A stretch of 64,000 bases of DNA from Microbacterium sp. 67-17 (GTDB lineage Bacteria > Actinomycetota > Actinomycetes > Actinomycetales > Microbacteriaceae), in NCBI RefSeq assembly GCF_001898325.1, contig NZ_MKTR01000013.1:62001-126000 (forward strand), given 5' to 3'. Under the pieces are notes generated by a model, which saw nothing but the letters and a program-made list of their open reading frames with translations, searched no databases and was not told where the DNA came from. Each line of letters opens with the position of its first letter. Position 1 is the first letter of the stretch. Below are positions 10,614-20,536 of this stretch, piece by piece. The translations under genes and the position numbers were made by a program.

Positions 10614-11648
10614 CGCGGGGGATACCCCAGCCGCCTGGAGCCGGTCGAGCAGGCCCGCTCCGTCGGATGCCGTCACCCACGGCACTTCGGCTGCCGAGTG
10701 GTCGTTGACCGCGGTTCGGCCGCCAGCGAGCACGGCTTCGGCAGGGGAGAGTCGGCGGATCGCGACAGCCGCCACGTGCCCGGGGTTCTCGCTGGCGAAG
10801 GCCGTGTAGATCGCGTCGTCGTGCTGCCCGTCATCGCCCACAAGCAACCAGCGGATGTCGGGAAACTCCTCGGCGAGGCGCTGCAGACTCTGCTCCTTGT
10901 GCGCCCGTCCGCTGCGGAACCATCGGTCATGGGTGGGGCCCCAGTCGGTGAGAAGGAGCGCTCCGGGCGGGAAAAGGTGACGTCGCATGAACCGCACCAG
11001 TGTCGGCGCGACGTTCCATGCCCCCGTCGACAAGTACACGACGGGACAGCCCGGGTTCTCGCGAGCAAGCCGCTCGAGAAGCACCGCCATCCCAGGAACC
11101 GGCTGCCTGGCGTGTTCGTCGACAACAAAGGAGTTCCACGCAGCCAGAAGCGGACGCGGCAATGCCGTGACCATCACGGTGTCATCGACATCCGACACAA
11201 TGCCGAAGCGCGCATCCGGCGCGACGACGAAGACGCGTGACTCAACCGGAGCGCCGCCTTCGACGGCCATCGTGAACGTCTGCCACCCGGGCGCAAGCGC
11301 GGCGTCGAGCACGACATCCACGACACCGCCGCGGTCGGCCTTCACTGTATGTGTTTGGCCTGCCACGGTGACGTCAACGCGGGCGAAGCCGACCGGAACC
11401 GCCAGAAAGCTGCGCCAACCGCGAACCGAGGCATACTCCCCGCCGCCGCGCGGCTTACGTGGCGGAACGATCAGCACTCGTCCGAGAACCCGAATCCAGC
11501 CGTCGCCGCCGTACCCCGCAAACGGGGTCACCGTGGGCCTGAGACCACGCGCGCGGGCGCGTCGCTCCCGCCAGGTGTGAAAGCGTCGCTCAAGTCGTGC
11601 GAGCCACAGGATCTTGGGGGGCGCGGGGGTTTCCTCCGGTCCGGGCAC
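10611..11648 (-). CDS. App1 family phosphatase (DUF2183), phosphatidate phosphatase-like
   Basis: The 345-residue protein matches the DUF2183/App1 family, named after yeast Mg-dependent phosphatidate phosphatase App1. The haloacid-dehalogenase-type motif SDVDDTVMVT (DxDxT) lies near residue 180, with VYLSTGAWN and LTDWGPTHDRWFRSG further on and LLVGDDGQHD as the distal aspartate motif. The N-terminal half is a beta-rich domain. The start is GTG (MPGPEETP). It lies 4 bases after the DedA gene, so the two are probably co-transcribed. A role in lipid head-group turnover is inferred from the family. Confidence 0.85.
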   Translation of the reverse strand: MPGPEETPAPPKILWLARLERRFHTWRERRARARGLRPTVTPFAGYGGDGWIRVLGRVLIVPPRKPRGGGEYASVRGWRSFLAVPVGFARVDVTVAGQTHTVKADRGGVVDVVLDAALAPGWQTFTMAVEGGAPVESRVFVVAPDARFGIVSDVDDTVMVTALPRPLLAAWNSFVVDEHARQPVPGMAVLLERLARENPGCPVVYLSTGAWNVAPTLVRFMRRHLFPPGALLLTDWGPTHDRWFRSGRAHKEQSLQRLAEEFPDIRWLLVGDDGQHDDAIYTAFASENPGHVAAVAIRRLSPAEAVLAGGRTAVNDHSAAEVPWVTASDGAGLLDRLQAAGVSPA

Positions 11649-11652
11649 CCGT

Positions 11653-12354
11653 TCAGTCTGTCATGCCATCGAGGCTCGGGTTTCGTGGCCCATCTTCTGA
11701 CGCAGCGCGCTCGTCATCCGCATCCATGTGCCGCCGCTCGATGCGGTGCAGCACCTTTTTGCCCAGGTAAATGGCCAGGACGAAAAGTGCGATAGCGGCG
11801 ACGAAGATGTATCCGGCGTAGTGGGCGCTGTCGGCGAGGTCGCGGTAGGTTCCCGCCGCGGCCGATGAGACCGAAACGTAGATCGTCGCCCACAGGATGC
11901 ACGCAGGTGCTGTCCACGCAAGGAACCGGCGGTACGAATAGCCCGTCATCCCGACCGTCAACGGCACCAGGGAGTGCAACACCGGCAGGAATCTGCTGAG
12001 GAAGATCGCGATCCCGCCGCGCCGATTGACATACAGCTCGGCCCGGATCCACGAACGCTCACCGATGCGGGCACCCAGGCGCGAGTATCGAATGCGCGGG
12101 CCGAGGAATCGTCCCAGCCAGAAACCGATGCTCTCGCCGATGAGCGCGCCGATCACGACTGCGACGCCCAGTGCCACCCCCTCCCACGGGCTGCCGACGG
12201 CGGTGCCGGAGATGATCACAATCGTGTCGCCCGGAACCACGAGTCCGACCAAGACACTGGTCTCGAGCATGATCGCAAGACCCGCGACGAGGGTGCGCAC
12301 GACCGGATCGACTGCTTGCACCGTATCCAGCAGCCACGTGAGCCACTCGTTCAT
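11653..12354 (-). CDS. DedA family membrane protein
   Basis: DedA proteins are polytopic membrane proteins. Members of the wider superfamily act in lipid carrier recycling and envelope homeostasis. The 233 residues show LETSVLVGLVVPGDTIVII with the family's acidic pair, LGRFLGPRIRYSRLG, and the re-entrant signature SRFLPVLHSLVPLTVGMTG. In the usual RxxPxxR motif the second arginine is replaced by histidine here. The C-terminus is charged and cytoplasmic. It leads an operon with the App1-like gene and is divergent from pabB. Confidence 0.9.
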   Translation of the reverse strand: MNEWLTWLLDTVQAVDPVVRTLVAGLAIMLETSVLVGLVVPGDTIVIISGTAVGSPWEGVALGVAVVIGALIGESIGFWLGRFLGPRIRYSRLGARIGERSWIRAELYVNRRGGIAIFLSRFLPVLHSLVPLTVGMTGYSYRRFLAWTAPACILWATIYVSVSSAAAGTYRDLADSAHYAGYIFVAAIALFVLAIYLGKKVLHRIERRHMDADDERAASEDGPRNPSLDGMTD

Positions 12355-12360
12355 CCTTGA

Positions 12361-12389
12361 AGCGTAGAGCCGCCGACAGCCTTTAGCCT
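12361..12389. promoter_or_regulatory. Back-to-back leaderless promoters of dedA-like gene and pabB
   Basis: The minus strand reads TACGCT (12361-12366) 6 bases before the DedA ATG. The plus strand reads TAGCCT (12384-12389) 7 bases before the pabB GTG. Seventeen base pairs separate them, as in the VanY/GH3 promoter region. Confidence 0.5.
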
Positions 12390-12396
12390 GTGAAGC

Positions 12397-13719
12397 GTGA
12401 CCACGCCGCCGCCGAACGTTCCGCTAGCGGCGTGGCTTGACCCGGAGCAGGTCTTCTGCGGATGGGCGCAGCGCCACGAGCACGCATTCTGGCTGGATGC
12501 CGGCCCCGGCGCGATGACCGGGCGGAGTTGGGTCGGCATCGGTGAGCCCGTCGCCTCGGATGCTGTCGAACGGGTGGTCGTGCGGGCGGCTCGTGCCGAA
12601 GACGATCCGAGCTGGGACGATCGCGGCCCGCGGCCCGGGGGGTGGGTTGGCTGGTTCGGCTACGACGGCGGAGCGTGGCGAGCGGGGGCGCCGTCGTTTC
12701 CTGACGCGGGCGGCGATGCCTGCTGGATGCGGGTGCGCGCTGTCGTCGAGTTCGACCACGCGACATACAGCGCGACAGTGTTTGCAGTGCGTGACGTTGG
12801 AGAGCTCGCTGCCGACCTGCTGCGGCTCCCGCATCCCGGTGAGATTCCGCAGCCGGAGCCGGTCGTCGCATCAGCGCGACACGACGCGATCACCTATGCC
12901 GCTCTGATCGAGCAGTGCCGCGAGCAGATCCGCCTGGGCAACGCGTACCAGCTGTGCCTCACGACGCGATTCGAGGTGGAAGGCGCCGTCGATGCGCTGG
13001 CTGCATACCGGCGTCTTCGACGGGGCCTCAGCGCTCACCATGGCGGTTTCGTGCGGATCGGGGATCGGGCTCTCCTGAGCGCGAGTCCCGAGCAGTTTCT
13101 CGAGGTCGACCGCGGCCGTATTCGGACGCACCCGATCAAGGGCACCCGTCCCCGCTCCCTTGATGCGGTGATGGATGCCGAACTCGCCGAAGACCTGCGC
13201 ACGGACGTCAAAGAGCGGGCCGAGAATGTCATGATCGTCGACCTGATGCGCAACGACCTCTCGCGCATCTGCCAGACCGGCACCGTCACGGTCGAGCGCC
13301 TCTTCGACGTCGAGTCGTATCCGGCAGTGCATCAGCTGGTAAGCACGGTTGCCGGTGACCTCCGCCCCGGCCTCCATGTCGGCGAGCTCCTCGGCGCGAC
13401 ATTTCCCGCCGGCAGCATGACGGGGGCGCCGAAGCTCTCGGCGATGTCGATTCTGCACGGACTCGAGGGCGCGCCCCGCGGTCTCTTCGCCGGATGCTTC
13501 GGTTGGATCTCACCCCAGGGTGACCTGGATCTGGCGATGGTCATTCGCTCGATCGTCATCGAGCAGGATCGCGCCTACGTCGGCGCCGGCGGCGGCATCA
13601 CCTGGCTGTCGCAGGCATCGTCGGAGGTCGCGGAGGTCGTCGTGAAAGCGCGCGGACCGTTGGCAGCTCTTGGCGCATCGGTCCCGCGCGGTTGGGCGAC
13701 GGTGGTCCCGGGCGCGTGA
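12397..13719 (+). CDS. pabB: Aminodeoxychorismate synthase component I
   Basis: PabB converts chorismate to aminodeoxychorismate for folate synthesis. The 440-residue chorismate-binding enzyme has HPIKGTRPRS, KERAENVMIVDLMRNDLSRIC, YPAVHQLVSTVAGDLRP, FPAGSMTGAPKLSAM and AYVGAGGGITW. PIKGT, with lysine where anthranilate synthase has PIAGT, favours PabB over TrpE. No glutamine amidotransferase (PabA/TrpG) or lyase (PabC) gene is adjacent, so the partner subunit must be elsewhere. TrpE or a salicylate synthase remain less likely alternatives. Confidence 0.85.
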   Translation: MTTPPPNVPLAAWLDPEQVFCGWAQRHEHAFWLDAGPGAMTGRSWVGIGEPVASDAVERVVVRAARAEDDPSWDDRGPRPGGWVGWFGYDGGAWRAGAPSFPDAGGDACWMRVRAVVEFDHATYSATVFAVRDVGELAADLLRLPHPGEIPQPEPVVASARHDAITYAALIEQCREQIRLGNAYQLCLTTRFEVEGAVDALAAYRRLRRGLSAHHGGFVRIGDRALLSASPEQFLEVDRGRIRTHPIKGTRPRSLDAVMDAELAEDLRTDVKERAENVMIVDLMRNDLSRICQTGTVTVERLFDVESYPAVHQLVSTVAGDLRPGLHVGELLGATFPAGSMTGAPKLSAMSILHGLEGAPRGLFAGCFGWISPQGDLDLAMVIRSIVIEQDRAYVGAGGGITWLSQASSEVAEVVVKARGPLAALGASVPRGWATVVPGA

Positions 13720-13724
13720 TTCCA

Positions 13725-13739
13725 GGCATCCGGTAGCCT
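13725..13739 (+). promoter_or_regulatory. Predicted leuS promoter with GGCATCCG box
   Basis: TAGCCT (13734-13739) is directly preceded by GGCATCCG plus one base, the same arrangement as at hrcA. The expected start of transcription near 13746 leaves a leader of about 45 bases before leuS. No T-box or leader peptide was seen in it. Confidence 0.4.
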
Positions 13740-13790
13740 GGATGGTGCGCTTTCGCGCCTCTTCCCTGCATCCCGATTGGTACCCGTTAC

Positions 13791-16370
13791 GTGAGTCAGA
13801 TGGCCCCTACCGACACCGTTGCCGCCCACGGTCCCGAAGGCGGGTATGACCCGCAAGCGGTCCAGGCCAAGTGGCAGGAGCGCTGGGCGGCCGCCGACCC
13901 GTTCCGCGCGGGTGGATCCGATGACACGCGTCCGCGCAAGTACGTGCTCGCGATGTTCCCGTACCCGTCGGGTGACCTGCACATGGGACACGCCGAGAAC
14001 TACCTCTACTCCGACATCGTGGCCCGCAGCTGGCGCCACCGCGGCTACAACGTGCTCAACCCGATCGGGTGGGACTCGTTCGGTCTGCCGGCGGAGAACG
14101 CGGCGATCAAGCGCGGCGCTGATCCACGGGAGTGGACCTACGCGAACATCGACCAGCAGAAGGCCGGCTTCCGCTCGTATGGAGTCTCGTTCGACTGGAA
14201 CCGGGTGCTGCACACCAGCGACCCCGAGTATTACCAGTGGAACCAGTGGCTGTTCCAGCGGCTGTTCGAGCGCGGCCTGGCCTACCGCAAGGAAAGCCCG
14301 GTCAACTGGTGTCCGGTCGACCAGACGGTTCTGGCCAACGAGCAGGTCGTGGATGGTCACTGTGAGCGCTGCGGCGCCGAGGTCATCAAGAAGAAGCTCA
14401 CCCAGTGGTATTTCCGCATCACCGATTACGCCGACCGCCTGCTCGATGACCTGAACCAGCTCGAGGGTTTCTGGCCCCACAAGGTCATTCAGATGCAACG
14501 CAACTGGATCGGCCGCTCTGTCGGCGCCGACATCGACTTCGAGATTGAGGGCCGCGCCGAGAAGGTGACGGTCTTCTCGACCCGCCCCGACACGCTCTAC
14601 GGCGCAACTTTCATGGTTGTCGCGCCCGACAGTGATCTGGCGGCAGAACTCGCATCCGGGTCGACACCCGAGGTACGGATGCGGTTCCAGGACTACCTCG
14701 AGACCGTGCAGAAGCAGACCGAGATCGAGCGTCAGAACACGGATCGGCCCAAGACCGGTGTGTTCCTGGACCGCTACGCGATCAACCCGATCAACGGCGA
14801 GCGCCTGCCGATCTGGGCCGCCGACTACGTGCTGGCCGACTACGGCCACGGCGCGGTCATGGCGGTTCCCGCACACGATCAGCGTGACCTCGACTTCGCG
14901 CGGGAGTTCGGTCTGCCCATCCGGGTTGTGGTCGACACGACGGCACCTGCCACGGGTGCGATTCCGGTCATCGCCGAAGACGGGCCGGTGTCGGAGGACG
15001 CCGATGACATCGAATCGATCGATCCCGCGAAGACGGGTGTGGCGCTCACCGGTGAGGGGCGTCTGATCAACTCCGGGTCGCTGGATGGGCTGAGTAAGCG
15101 CAATGCCATCACGCGGATCACCGAGGAGCTCGAAGCTGCCGGAACCGGTCGCGCGTCAAAGTCGTACCGCCTGCGCGACTGGCTCATTTCCCGCCAGCGC
15201 TTCTGGGGAACGCCGATCCCGATGGTGCACACCGAGGACGGTCGGATCGTTCCGGTGCCCGAGGACGAGCTGCCCGTGCGGCTTCCCGACGCACACGGCC
15301 TCGACCTGGCGCCCAAGGGCACGTCGCCGCTGGGTGCAGCATCGGAGTGGATGGCCACGACCGACCCCGAGACCGGTGCCGCGGCCCTCCGCGACCCCGA
15401 CACGATGGACACCTTCGTCGACAGCTCGTGGTACTTCCTGCGGTTCCTCTCGCCGGGCAACGACTCGGTCGCCTTCGATCCGGCTGAGGCTCAGCGCTGG
15501 GCGCCGGTCGACTTTTACATCGGAGGCGTCGAGCACGCCATCCTGCACCTGCTCTACGCGCGGTTCATCACCAAGGTCCTCTTCGACATGGGGCTCGTCG
15601 ACTTCACTGAGCCCTTCTCGAGCCTGATCAACCAGGGAATGGTGATTCTCGGCGGCACGAAGATGTCGAAGAGCAAGGGAAACCTCGTCCTCTTCCACGA
15701 GGAGCTTGCCACGCACGGCGCCGACGCGCTCCGCGTGGCTCTCGCCTTCGCAGGGCCCGTCGAGGACGACAAAGACTGGGCTGATGTCTCCACGACGGGT
15801 GCGCAGAAGTTCCTCTCGCGTGCGTGGCGCGTCGCGCAGGACGTCACGAGCGAACCCAATGTCGTCTGGGCTGAGGGTGATGTTGCCCTGCGGCGAATCA
15901 CACACCGCCTCTGGGCCGAAGCGCCGGGCCTGATCGAGCAGACGAAGTTCAACGTCGTCGTCGCTCGCCTGATGGAACTCGTCAATGCGATCCGTAAGAC
16001 CATTGACACCGGTGCAGGACCCGCAGACCCCGCAGTCCGGGAAGCGGCCGAGGCTGTGGCAATGATCCTCGACCTGTTCGCCCCGCACACGGCAGAAGAG
16101 ATGTGGGAGGCGCTCGGCTACGAGCCGTTCGTCGGGCTCGTCGGGTGGCGCCAGGCCGATCCGACGCTGTTGGTCGAAGACACCGTCACGGCGGTTGTGC
16201 AGATCGACGGCAAGGTGCGCGCGACGCTCGAGGTCTCGGCCAAGATCGACGGCGCCGACCTGGAGGCTCTGGCGCGCGCAGACGAGCGTGTTATCCGGTC
16301 CCTCGCGGGCCGCGAGATCACCCGGGCCATCGTTCGTGCGCCGAAGGTCGTTAGCTTCAGCACGAACTGA
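13791..16370 (+). CDS. leuS: Leucyl-tRNA synthetase
   Basis: LeuRS charges tRNA-Leu. The 859-residue enzyme is full length for the class I bacterial type. It has the HIGH-like motif as HMGHAENY near residue 65, a CP1 editing insert (about 225-420) with [13 protein letters not shown] and AVPAHDQRD, the zinc-type pair [21 protein letters not shown], and the KMSKS motif ([11 protein letters not shown]). An in-frame ATG lies three codons after the GTG start and could be used instead. Neither has a strong ribosome binding site. Confidence 0.97.
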   Translation: MSQMAPTDTVAAHGPEGGYDPQAVQAKWQERWAAADPFRAGGSDDTRPRKYVLAMFPYPSGDLHMGHAENYLYSDIVARSWRHRGYNVLNPIGWDSFGLPAENAAIKRGADPREWTYANIDQQKAGFRSYGVSFDWNRVLHTSDPEYYQWNQWLFQRLFERGLAYRKESPVNWCPVDQTVLANEQVVDGHCERCGAEVIKKKLTQWYFRITDYADRLLDDLNQLEGFWPHKVIQMQRNWIGRSVGADIDFEIEGRAEKVTVFSTRPDTLYGATFMVVAPDSDLAAELASGSTPEVRMRFQDYLETVQKQTEIERQNTDRPKTGVFLDRYAINPINGERLPIWAADYVLADYGHGAVMAVPAHDQRDLDFAREFGLPIRVVVDTTAPATGAIPVIAEDGPVSEDADDIESIDPAKTGVALTGEGRLINSGSLDGLSKRNAITRITEELEAAGTGRASKSYRLRDWLISRQRFWGTPIPMVHTEDGRIVPVPEDELPVRLPDAHGLDLAPKGTSPLGAASEWMATTDPETGAAALRDPDTMDTFVDSSWYFLRFLSPGNDSVAFDPAEAQRWAPVDFYIGGVEHAILHLLYARFITKVLFDMGLVDFTEPFSSLINQGMVILGGTKMSKSKGNLVLFHEELATHGADALRVALAFAGPVEDDKDWADVSTTGAQKFLSRAWRVAQDVTSEPNVVWAEGDVALRRITHRLWAEAPGLIEQTKFNVVVARLMELVNAIRKTIDTGAGPADPAVREAAEAVAMILDLFAPHTAEEMWEALGYEPFVGLVGWRQADPTLLVEDTVTAVVQIDGKVRATLEVSAKIDGADLEALARADERVIRSLAGREITRAIVRAPKVVSFSTN

Positions 16371-16462
16371 CCCTTCCTCCCCGCGGCAGGTCTGCGAGAA
16401 CTTCTGCACCGCTCGGTCGTCACGTTCCTCCCAGGCTCGGCGGTCGGCCTAGCGTCGCGTTT

Positions 16463-17041
16463 GTGGGTGGGCTTGTACGCGAGGATCGACGTCGCTGGGG
16501 TGTCGGTGCGGTCGTCATCCTCGCCCTTGGCGGTCTCGCGATCGCGGTGATCGTCGGGGTTGTCCGGGGCGCGGCATCCGCCGAGTCGACGACTCCGGCA
16601 CCGGTCACGGTCGCCACGGCGTCCTCGTCGCTCTACGTTCATGTCTCGGGAGCGGTGAACGCGCCGGGTCTGTATGTTCTTCACCCGGACGCGCGGGTTG
16701 TGGATGCCGTGGCTGCAGCAGGCGGACTCGCCGAGGACGCCGAGGCCGCCGGAGTCAATCTCGCCCGCCCTGTGTCCGATGGCGAGCAGCTGATCGTGCC
16801 GCGGGTGGGGGAGGTGTCGGTGGCGGGACCCGCGGGGGTGACATCCGATGGTCGAGTGAATCTGAACACCGCGGACGAGGCAGCGCTTGACACGCTGCCC
16901 GGAGTAGGACCTGCCATTGCGGGACGCATCATCGAGTGGCGAGACAGCAACGGGCGTTTCGCAAGCGTCGACGATCTGTTGTCGGTGTCCGGGATCGGAC
17001 CCAAGATGCTCGAGTCGATCCGTGAGCTCGTCACGGTCTGA
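16463..17041 (+). CDS. comEA: ComEA family helix-hairpin-helix DNA-binding protein
   Basis: ComEA is a membrane-anchored DNA receptor in transformation. The 192-residue protein has one N-terminal transmembrane helix (about 13-33), an SLBB domain (LYVHVSGAVNAPGLYVLHPD, about 55-110) and two C-terminal helix-hairpin-helix motifs (LDTLPGVGPAIAGRII and LSVSGIGPKMLESIREL). The GTG start is followed two bases after the stop by comEC, so the pair forms an operon. The 92-base gap before it holds a possible -10 (CTAGCG) but no clear terminator for leuS. Confidence 0.93.
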   Translation: MGGLVREDRRRWGVGAVVILALGGLAIAVIVGVVRGAASAESTTPAPVTVATASSSLYVHVSGAVNAPGLYVLHPDARVVDAVAAAGGLAEDAEAAGVNLARPVSDGEQLIVPRVGEVSVAGPAGVTSDGRVNLNTADEAALDTLPGVGPAIAGRIIEWRDSNGRFASVDDLLSVSGIGPKMLESIRELVTV

Positions 17042-17043
17042 GG

Positions 17044-19440
17044 GTGCGGGCAGTGGTGAGCGGAGGGCGGCGATGGCGTGCCGCGCGCCTCGTGCCGGCC
17101 GCTGTGGTGGCGTGGGCGACGGCCCTGGCGTTGGTGAATGCTCCTGCGCTGGCGCCGATGGTGGTCGTTGCCCTGGTGGCGGCTGGTGCCGGCGGGGGAG
17201 TTGTGCTTGGTGCGCTCGTGCGACGTCGCCCGTCGACCGTGACGTCGCAGGCTGGCGGCGTGTATCGGGGTGCCCCGACGGCCGTAGGTATCCTGTCTGT
17301 TGTTGTCGTGGCGCTTGCGGTTGGCGCCGCGGTCGGCATCCACGTGGCGTTGGCGCAGCCGGGGCGGGATGCCGCGCTCGAAGCCTTCGGAAGCGGCTCG
17401 CGCGTCGTCGAGGTCGAGGCGATCGTCGCCGGCAAGGTCGAGCCACGCGCGGGCGGTCAGCGGGCGTTCGATGCGTCGATCCGGCTCGTCGGGTCGGATG
17501 GAGGTGCGCTTTCCGGGTGGGCTGACGCGGCAGTGCGCGTGTCGGGGGAGCAGGTCAGCAGCGGGCTGGATGTCGGCGCACGGCTACGGGTCAGTGGAAC
17601 GAGCAGGCCGGCGTATCCGGGCGATCGTGCCGTCGTTCAGATCCTGGCGCACGAGACAGAGGTCGTCGAACCCCCAACCGGCATCCTGCGCATCGCAGCC
17701 GACCTGCGGCAGTCGCTGGTCCGTGCCGCAGGGGGGCTTCCCGGCGGCGGGGGAGAGCTCGTGCCGGGGCTCGCGGTGGGCGACACGTCAGCGGTCAGCT
17801 CCCAGACGGATGCCGACATGAAGTCATCCTCGCTTTCGCACCTCACCGCGGTATCGGGCGCTAACTGCGCCCTCGTCGTGGGTATTGCGTTCGTCGCTGC
17901 AGCGGGGCTGGGAGCAGGCCGCCGCGTGCGTGTGATTGCAGGTCTTGGCGCGCTCGTCGGGTTCGTCATCCTCGTCACGCCCGAGCCCAGCGTCGTCCGC
18001 GCCGCGATGATGGCCGGAATTGCCATGCTCGCGGTCCTGCTCGGTCGCGCTGGCGCCGGCGTCGCGCTGCTGAGCGCGGCAGTCGTACTGCTCCTGCTCT
18101 TCGACCCCTGGTTGGCGGGCTCACTCGGGTTCGCGCTGTCCGTGGCTGCCACGGCGGCGCTTCTGACGCTCGCCCGTCCGCTGGCCTCGGGGCTGACGCG
18201 TGTGATGCCCGCGCCGCTGGCTCTGGCTCTTTCGGTGCCGCTCGCTGCTCAGCTGGCCTGCGGGCCGCTGTTGGTACTCATCGATCCGTCGGTGCCGCTG
18301 TGGGGAGTGCCGGCGAACCTGCTCGCTGCACCCGCCGCCCCCGCAGCGACGGTGCTGGGGCTTGCCGCCTGCATCGCCGCCCCCCTACCGGTGCTGCAGA
18401 GCGGCCTGGCAGCACTCGCATGGCTGCCGGCGGCGTGGATCGCTGGGATCGCGGATGTCGCGAGCGGGTTACCCTTCGCGCGCGTTCCGTGGGCGAGCGG
18501 CCTCCTCGGTGCGCTCTTACTCGCTCTAGTGGGCACACTCGCCGCCCTCGCGCTCGGCCTGCCGGAACAGAGCCCGCGGTCTACCCGCGTCCGGCGCGGT
18601 TCTGCGCTCCTGCTCGCCGTGGTCGTCACCGTCTGGACCTGCACGACCGTGGTCACCACGATCACGCAGCGATGGGGAATTCCCCGCGACTGGTCGATCC
18701 TGATGTGCGATGTGGGCCAGGGAGACGCGGTGCTCGTGCGCAGCGAGGGCGCGACCGCGCTCATCGATACGGGCCACGACCCCGCGCTGATGAGCGCATG
18801 CCTTGACCGAGTGGGCGTCACACGCCTCGACCTGCTCGTGCTGACGCACTTCGACAAAGACCACGTCGGCGGCACCGAGGCGGTGGTCGGGCGGGCTGAC
18901 ACCGTGCTCCACGGTCCGACCGACGGAAGTGCCGACGATCGGCTCTTGGCGGATCTTGCGCAAGCGGGAGCCCAGGTCGTGTCGGCGCAGGAAGGGATGT
19001 CGGGTACGTTGGGCGGCGCCCGATGGAGCGTGCTCTGGCCGCGCGCGAGCGTGCTTTTCCCGCCGGGCAATGACTCATCGGTGACCGTGAGTATCGAGGG
19101 CGGCGGCGTTCCGCGCTCGCTCTTCCTCGGTGATCTTTCCGCAGACCCGCAACGGATGCTGCGTGCGAGCATCCGCGGCGTCGTTGAGGTCGTGAAGGTG
19201 TCGCACCATGGCAGTGCTGACCAGGACCCCGGCCTGTACGACCAGATCGCGCCGCGCATCGGGCTCATCGGCGTGGGAGCCGACAACACCTACGGGCACC
19301 CCACCGCAACGACACTGGCCATGCTGCAGGGCAGCGCCGTCGGCCGCACCGACCAGGATGGGATCGTGGCAGTCGTTGGGGAGGGCGAGACCCTCGCGCT
19401 GTGGCGGGAGCGCGCGGCGTCTGTCGCGGGTGGCGGATAG
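17044..19440 (+). CDS. comEC: ComEC/Rec2 DNA internalisation channel
   Basis: ComEC moves single-stranded DNA through the membrane during competence. The 798 residues follow the family order: N-terminal hydrophobic segment with a soluble DUF4131-type domain (about 115-230), the polytopic Competence domain (about 240-530, with LSHLTAVSGANCALV), and a C-terminal metallo-beta-lactamase-like domain (about 555-790). That domain has CDVGQGDAVLVR, THFDKDHVGG and KVSHHGSADQ with intact metal-binding residues. The gene is complete with no frameshift. Whether this organism is naturally competent cannot be read from the window. Confidence 0.95.
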   Translation: MRAVVSGGRRWRAARLVPAAVVAWATALALVNAPALAPMVVVALVAAGAGGGVVLGALVRRRPSTVTSQAGGVYRGAPTAVGILSVVVVALAVGAAVGIHVALAQPGRDAALEAFGSGSRVVEVEAIVAGKVEPRAGGQRAFDASIRLVGSDGGALSGWADAAVRVSGEQVSSGLDVGARLRVSGTSRPAYPGDRAVVQILAHETEVVEPPTGILRIAADLRQSLVRAAGGLPGGGGELVPGLAVGDTSAVSSQTDADMKSSSLSHLTAVSGANCALVVGIAFVAAAGLGAGRRVRVIAGLGALVGFVILVTPEPSVVRAAMMAGIAMLAVLLGRAGAGVALLSAAVVLLLLFDPWLAGSLGFALSVAATAALLTLARPLASGLTRVMPAPLALALSVPLAAQLACGPLLVLIDPSVPLWGVPANLLAAPAAPAATVLGLAACIAAPLPVLQSGLAALAWLPAAWIAGIADVASGLPFARVPWASGLLGALLLALVGTLAALALGLPEQSPRSTRVRRGSALLLAVVVTVWTCTTVVTTITQRWGIPRDWSILMCDVGQGDAVLVRSEGATALIDTGHDPALMSACLDRVGVTRLDLLVLTHFDKDHVGGTEAVVGRADTVLHGPTDGSADDRLLADLAQAGAQVVSAQEGMSGTLGGARWSVLWPRASVLFPPGNDSSVTVSIEGGGVPRSLFLGDLSADPQRMLRASIRGVVEVVKVSHHGSADQDPGLYDQIAPRIGLIGVGADNTYGHPTATTLAMLQGSAVGRTDQDGIVAVVGEGETLALWRERAASVAGGG

Positions 19441-19443
19441 GCT
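19438..19443 (+). promoter_or_regulatory. Predicted -10 element of a leaderless holA promoter
   Basis: TAGGCT overlaps the comEC stop codon and lies 6 bases before the holA ATG. No ribosome binding site is visible. Confidence 0.45.
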
Positions 19444-19449
19444 TTCGGC

Positions 19450-20478
19450 ATGGCCGCACCCCGTCGCTCGAGTTCCTCGAAGTCGGCGATTCGACAGGTG
19501 CCGTGGCGTGATCCGCGTCCCGCGCCTATCGTTCTGGTGTCGGGCCCCGAAGACGTGTGCGCAGAGCGCGCCATTGCGGGCCTGCGCGACTACGTGCGGG
19601 CAGAGGATCCGGCGGTCGAGGTCACCGACCTCCGGGCCGACGACTATGTCGCGGGAACGCTGCTCACCGTCACCTCGCCGTCGCTGTTCGGTGAGCCGCG
19701 GCTCGTGCGCGTCTTCGGGGTGGAGAAGGCATCCGACTCGTTCCTCACTGAAGCCCTCGCCTACCTCGATGCGCCCCAGGAAGGCGCAACAGTCGTGCTC
19801 AGACACACCGGTGCGAGCGTGCGCGGCAAGAAGCTGCTCGACGCGATCCGCAGCGGCGCGGCGGATGCCGTCGAGATCGCGTGTCCGGCCATCAAGCGCG
19901 ATAGCGACCGCTACGACTTCGCCGCCGCCGAGTTCGCCGGAGTGAGCAAGCGCATTGCGCCCGCAGCCTTGCGTGCGCTCGTCTCGGCATTCTCCGACGA
20001 TCTGACCGAGCTTGCCGCAGCGTGTCAGCAGCTGATCGCGGATGTGGATGGCGATGTCACCGAAGAGATCGTGCGGCGGTATTACGGTGGTCGCGTCGAG
20101 ACCACAGCCTTCGCGGTGGCAGACACCGCCATCGCGGGACGCTACGGCGAAGCGCTGATCACACTGCGGCACGCATTGGCGAGCGGCGCTGACCCGGTGC
20201 CGCTTGTCGCGGCGATCGCATCGAAGCTGCGCACCATGGCGCGCGTTGCCGGCCTGCGCGAGTCATCAGCCGCGATCGCAGCCCGGATCGGGGTGAAGGA
20301 CTGGCAGGTTGACCGTGCTCGCCGGGATCTCGCGGGCTGGAACGAGGAATCCTTGGGCCGGGCGATCCAGGCTGCGGCACGAGCGGATGCCGAGGTCAAG
20401 GGCGCATCGCGTGACCCGATCTTCGCTCTTGAGAGACTCGTCACGGTGGTCGCGACCCGCAGTGAGTTCGGGAGCTGA
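19450..20478 (+). CDS. holA: DNA polymerase III delta subunit
   Basis: The delta subunit opens the sliding clamp as part of the clamp loader. The 342-residue protein follows the HolA pattern: IVLVSGPEDVCAERAIAGL near residue 30, a divergent P-loop region, LLTVTSPSLFGEPRLVRVFGVEK, LVSAFSDDLTELAAACQQLIAD, and a C-terminal helical collar with PLVAAIASKLRTMARVAGLR. The order comEA-comEC-holA-rpsT is widespread in actinobacteria and supports the call. An inverted repeat follows and separates it from convergent rpsT. Confidence 0.93.
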   Translation: MAAPRRSSSSKSAIRQVPWRDPRPAPIVLVSGPEDVCAERAIAGLRDYVRAEDPAVEVTDLRADDYVAGTLLTVTSPSLFGEPRLVRVFGVEKASDSFLTEALAYLDAPQEGATVVLRHTGASVRGKKLLDAIRSGAADAVEIACPAIKRDSDRYDFAAAEFAGVSKRIAPAALRALVSAFSDDLTELAAACQQLIADVDGDVTEEIVRRYYGGRVETTAFAVADTAIAGRYGEALITLRHALASGADPVPLVAAIASKLRTMARVAGLRESSAAIAARIGVKDWQVDRARRDLAGWNEESLGRAIQAAARADAEVKGASRDPIFALERLVTVVATRSEFGS

Positions 20479-20493
20479 CGGTCGGAGAAACGA

Positions 20494-20521
20494 CAAAGCC
20501 CGCCCCGAAGGGCGGGCTTTG
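20494..20521. terminator. Bidirectional terminator between holA and rpsT
   Basis: A 12-bp perfect stem (CAAAGCCCGCCC/GGGCGGGCTTTG) with a CGAA loop lies between convergent genes. The AAA/TTT ends give a short U-run in both directions. Confidence 0.9.
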
Positions 20522-20536
20522 TATGAAGCGTGAGGC

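Noticed and set aside
12397..13719. Calling this gene trpE
   Set aside because: The PIKGT motif and lack of any tryptophan gene nearby favour pabB.
13740..13790. T-box or leader peptide before leuS
   Set aside because: The leader is only about 45 bases, too short for a T-box, and has no short frame with leucine codons.
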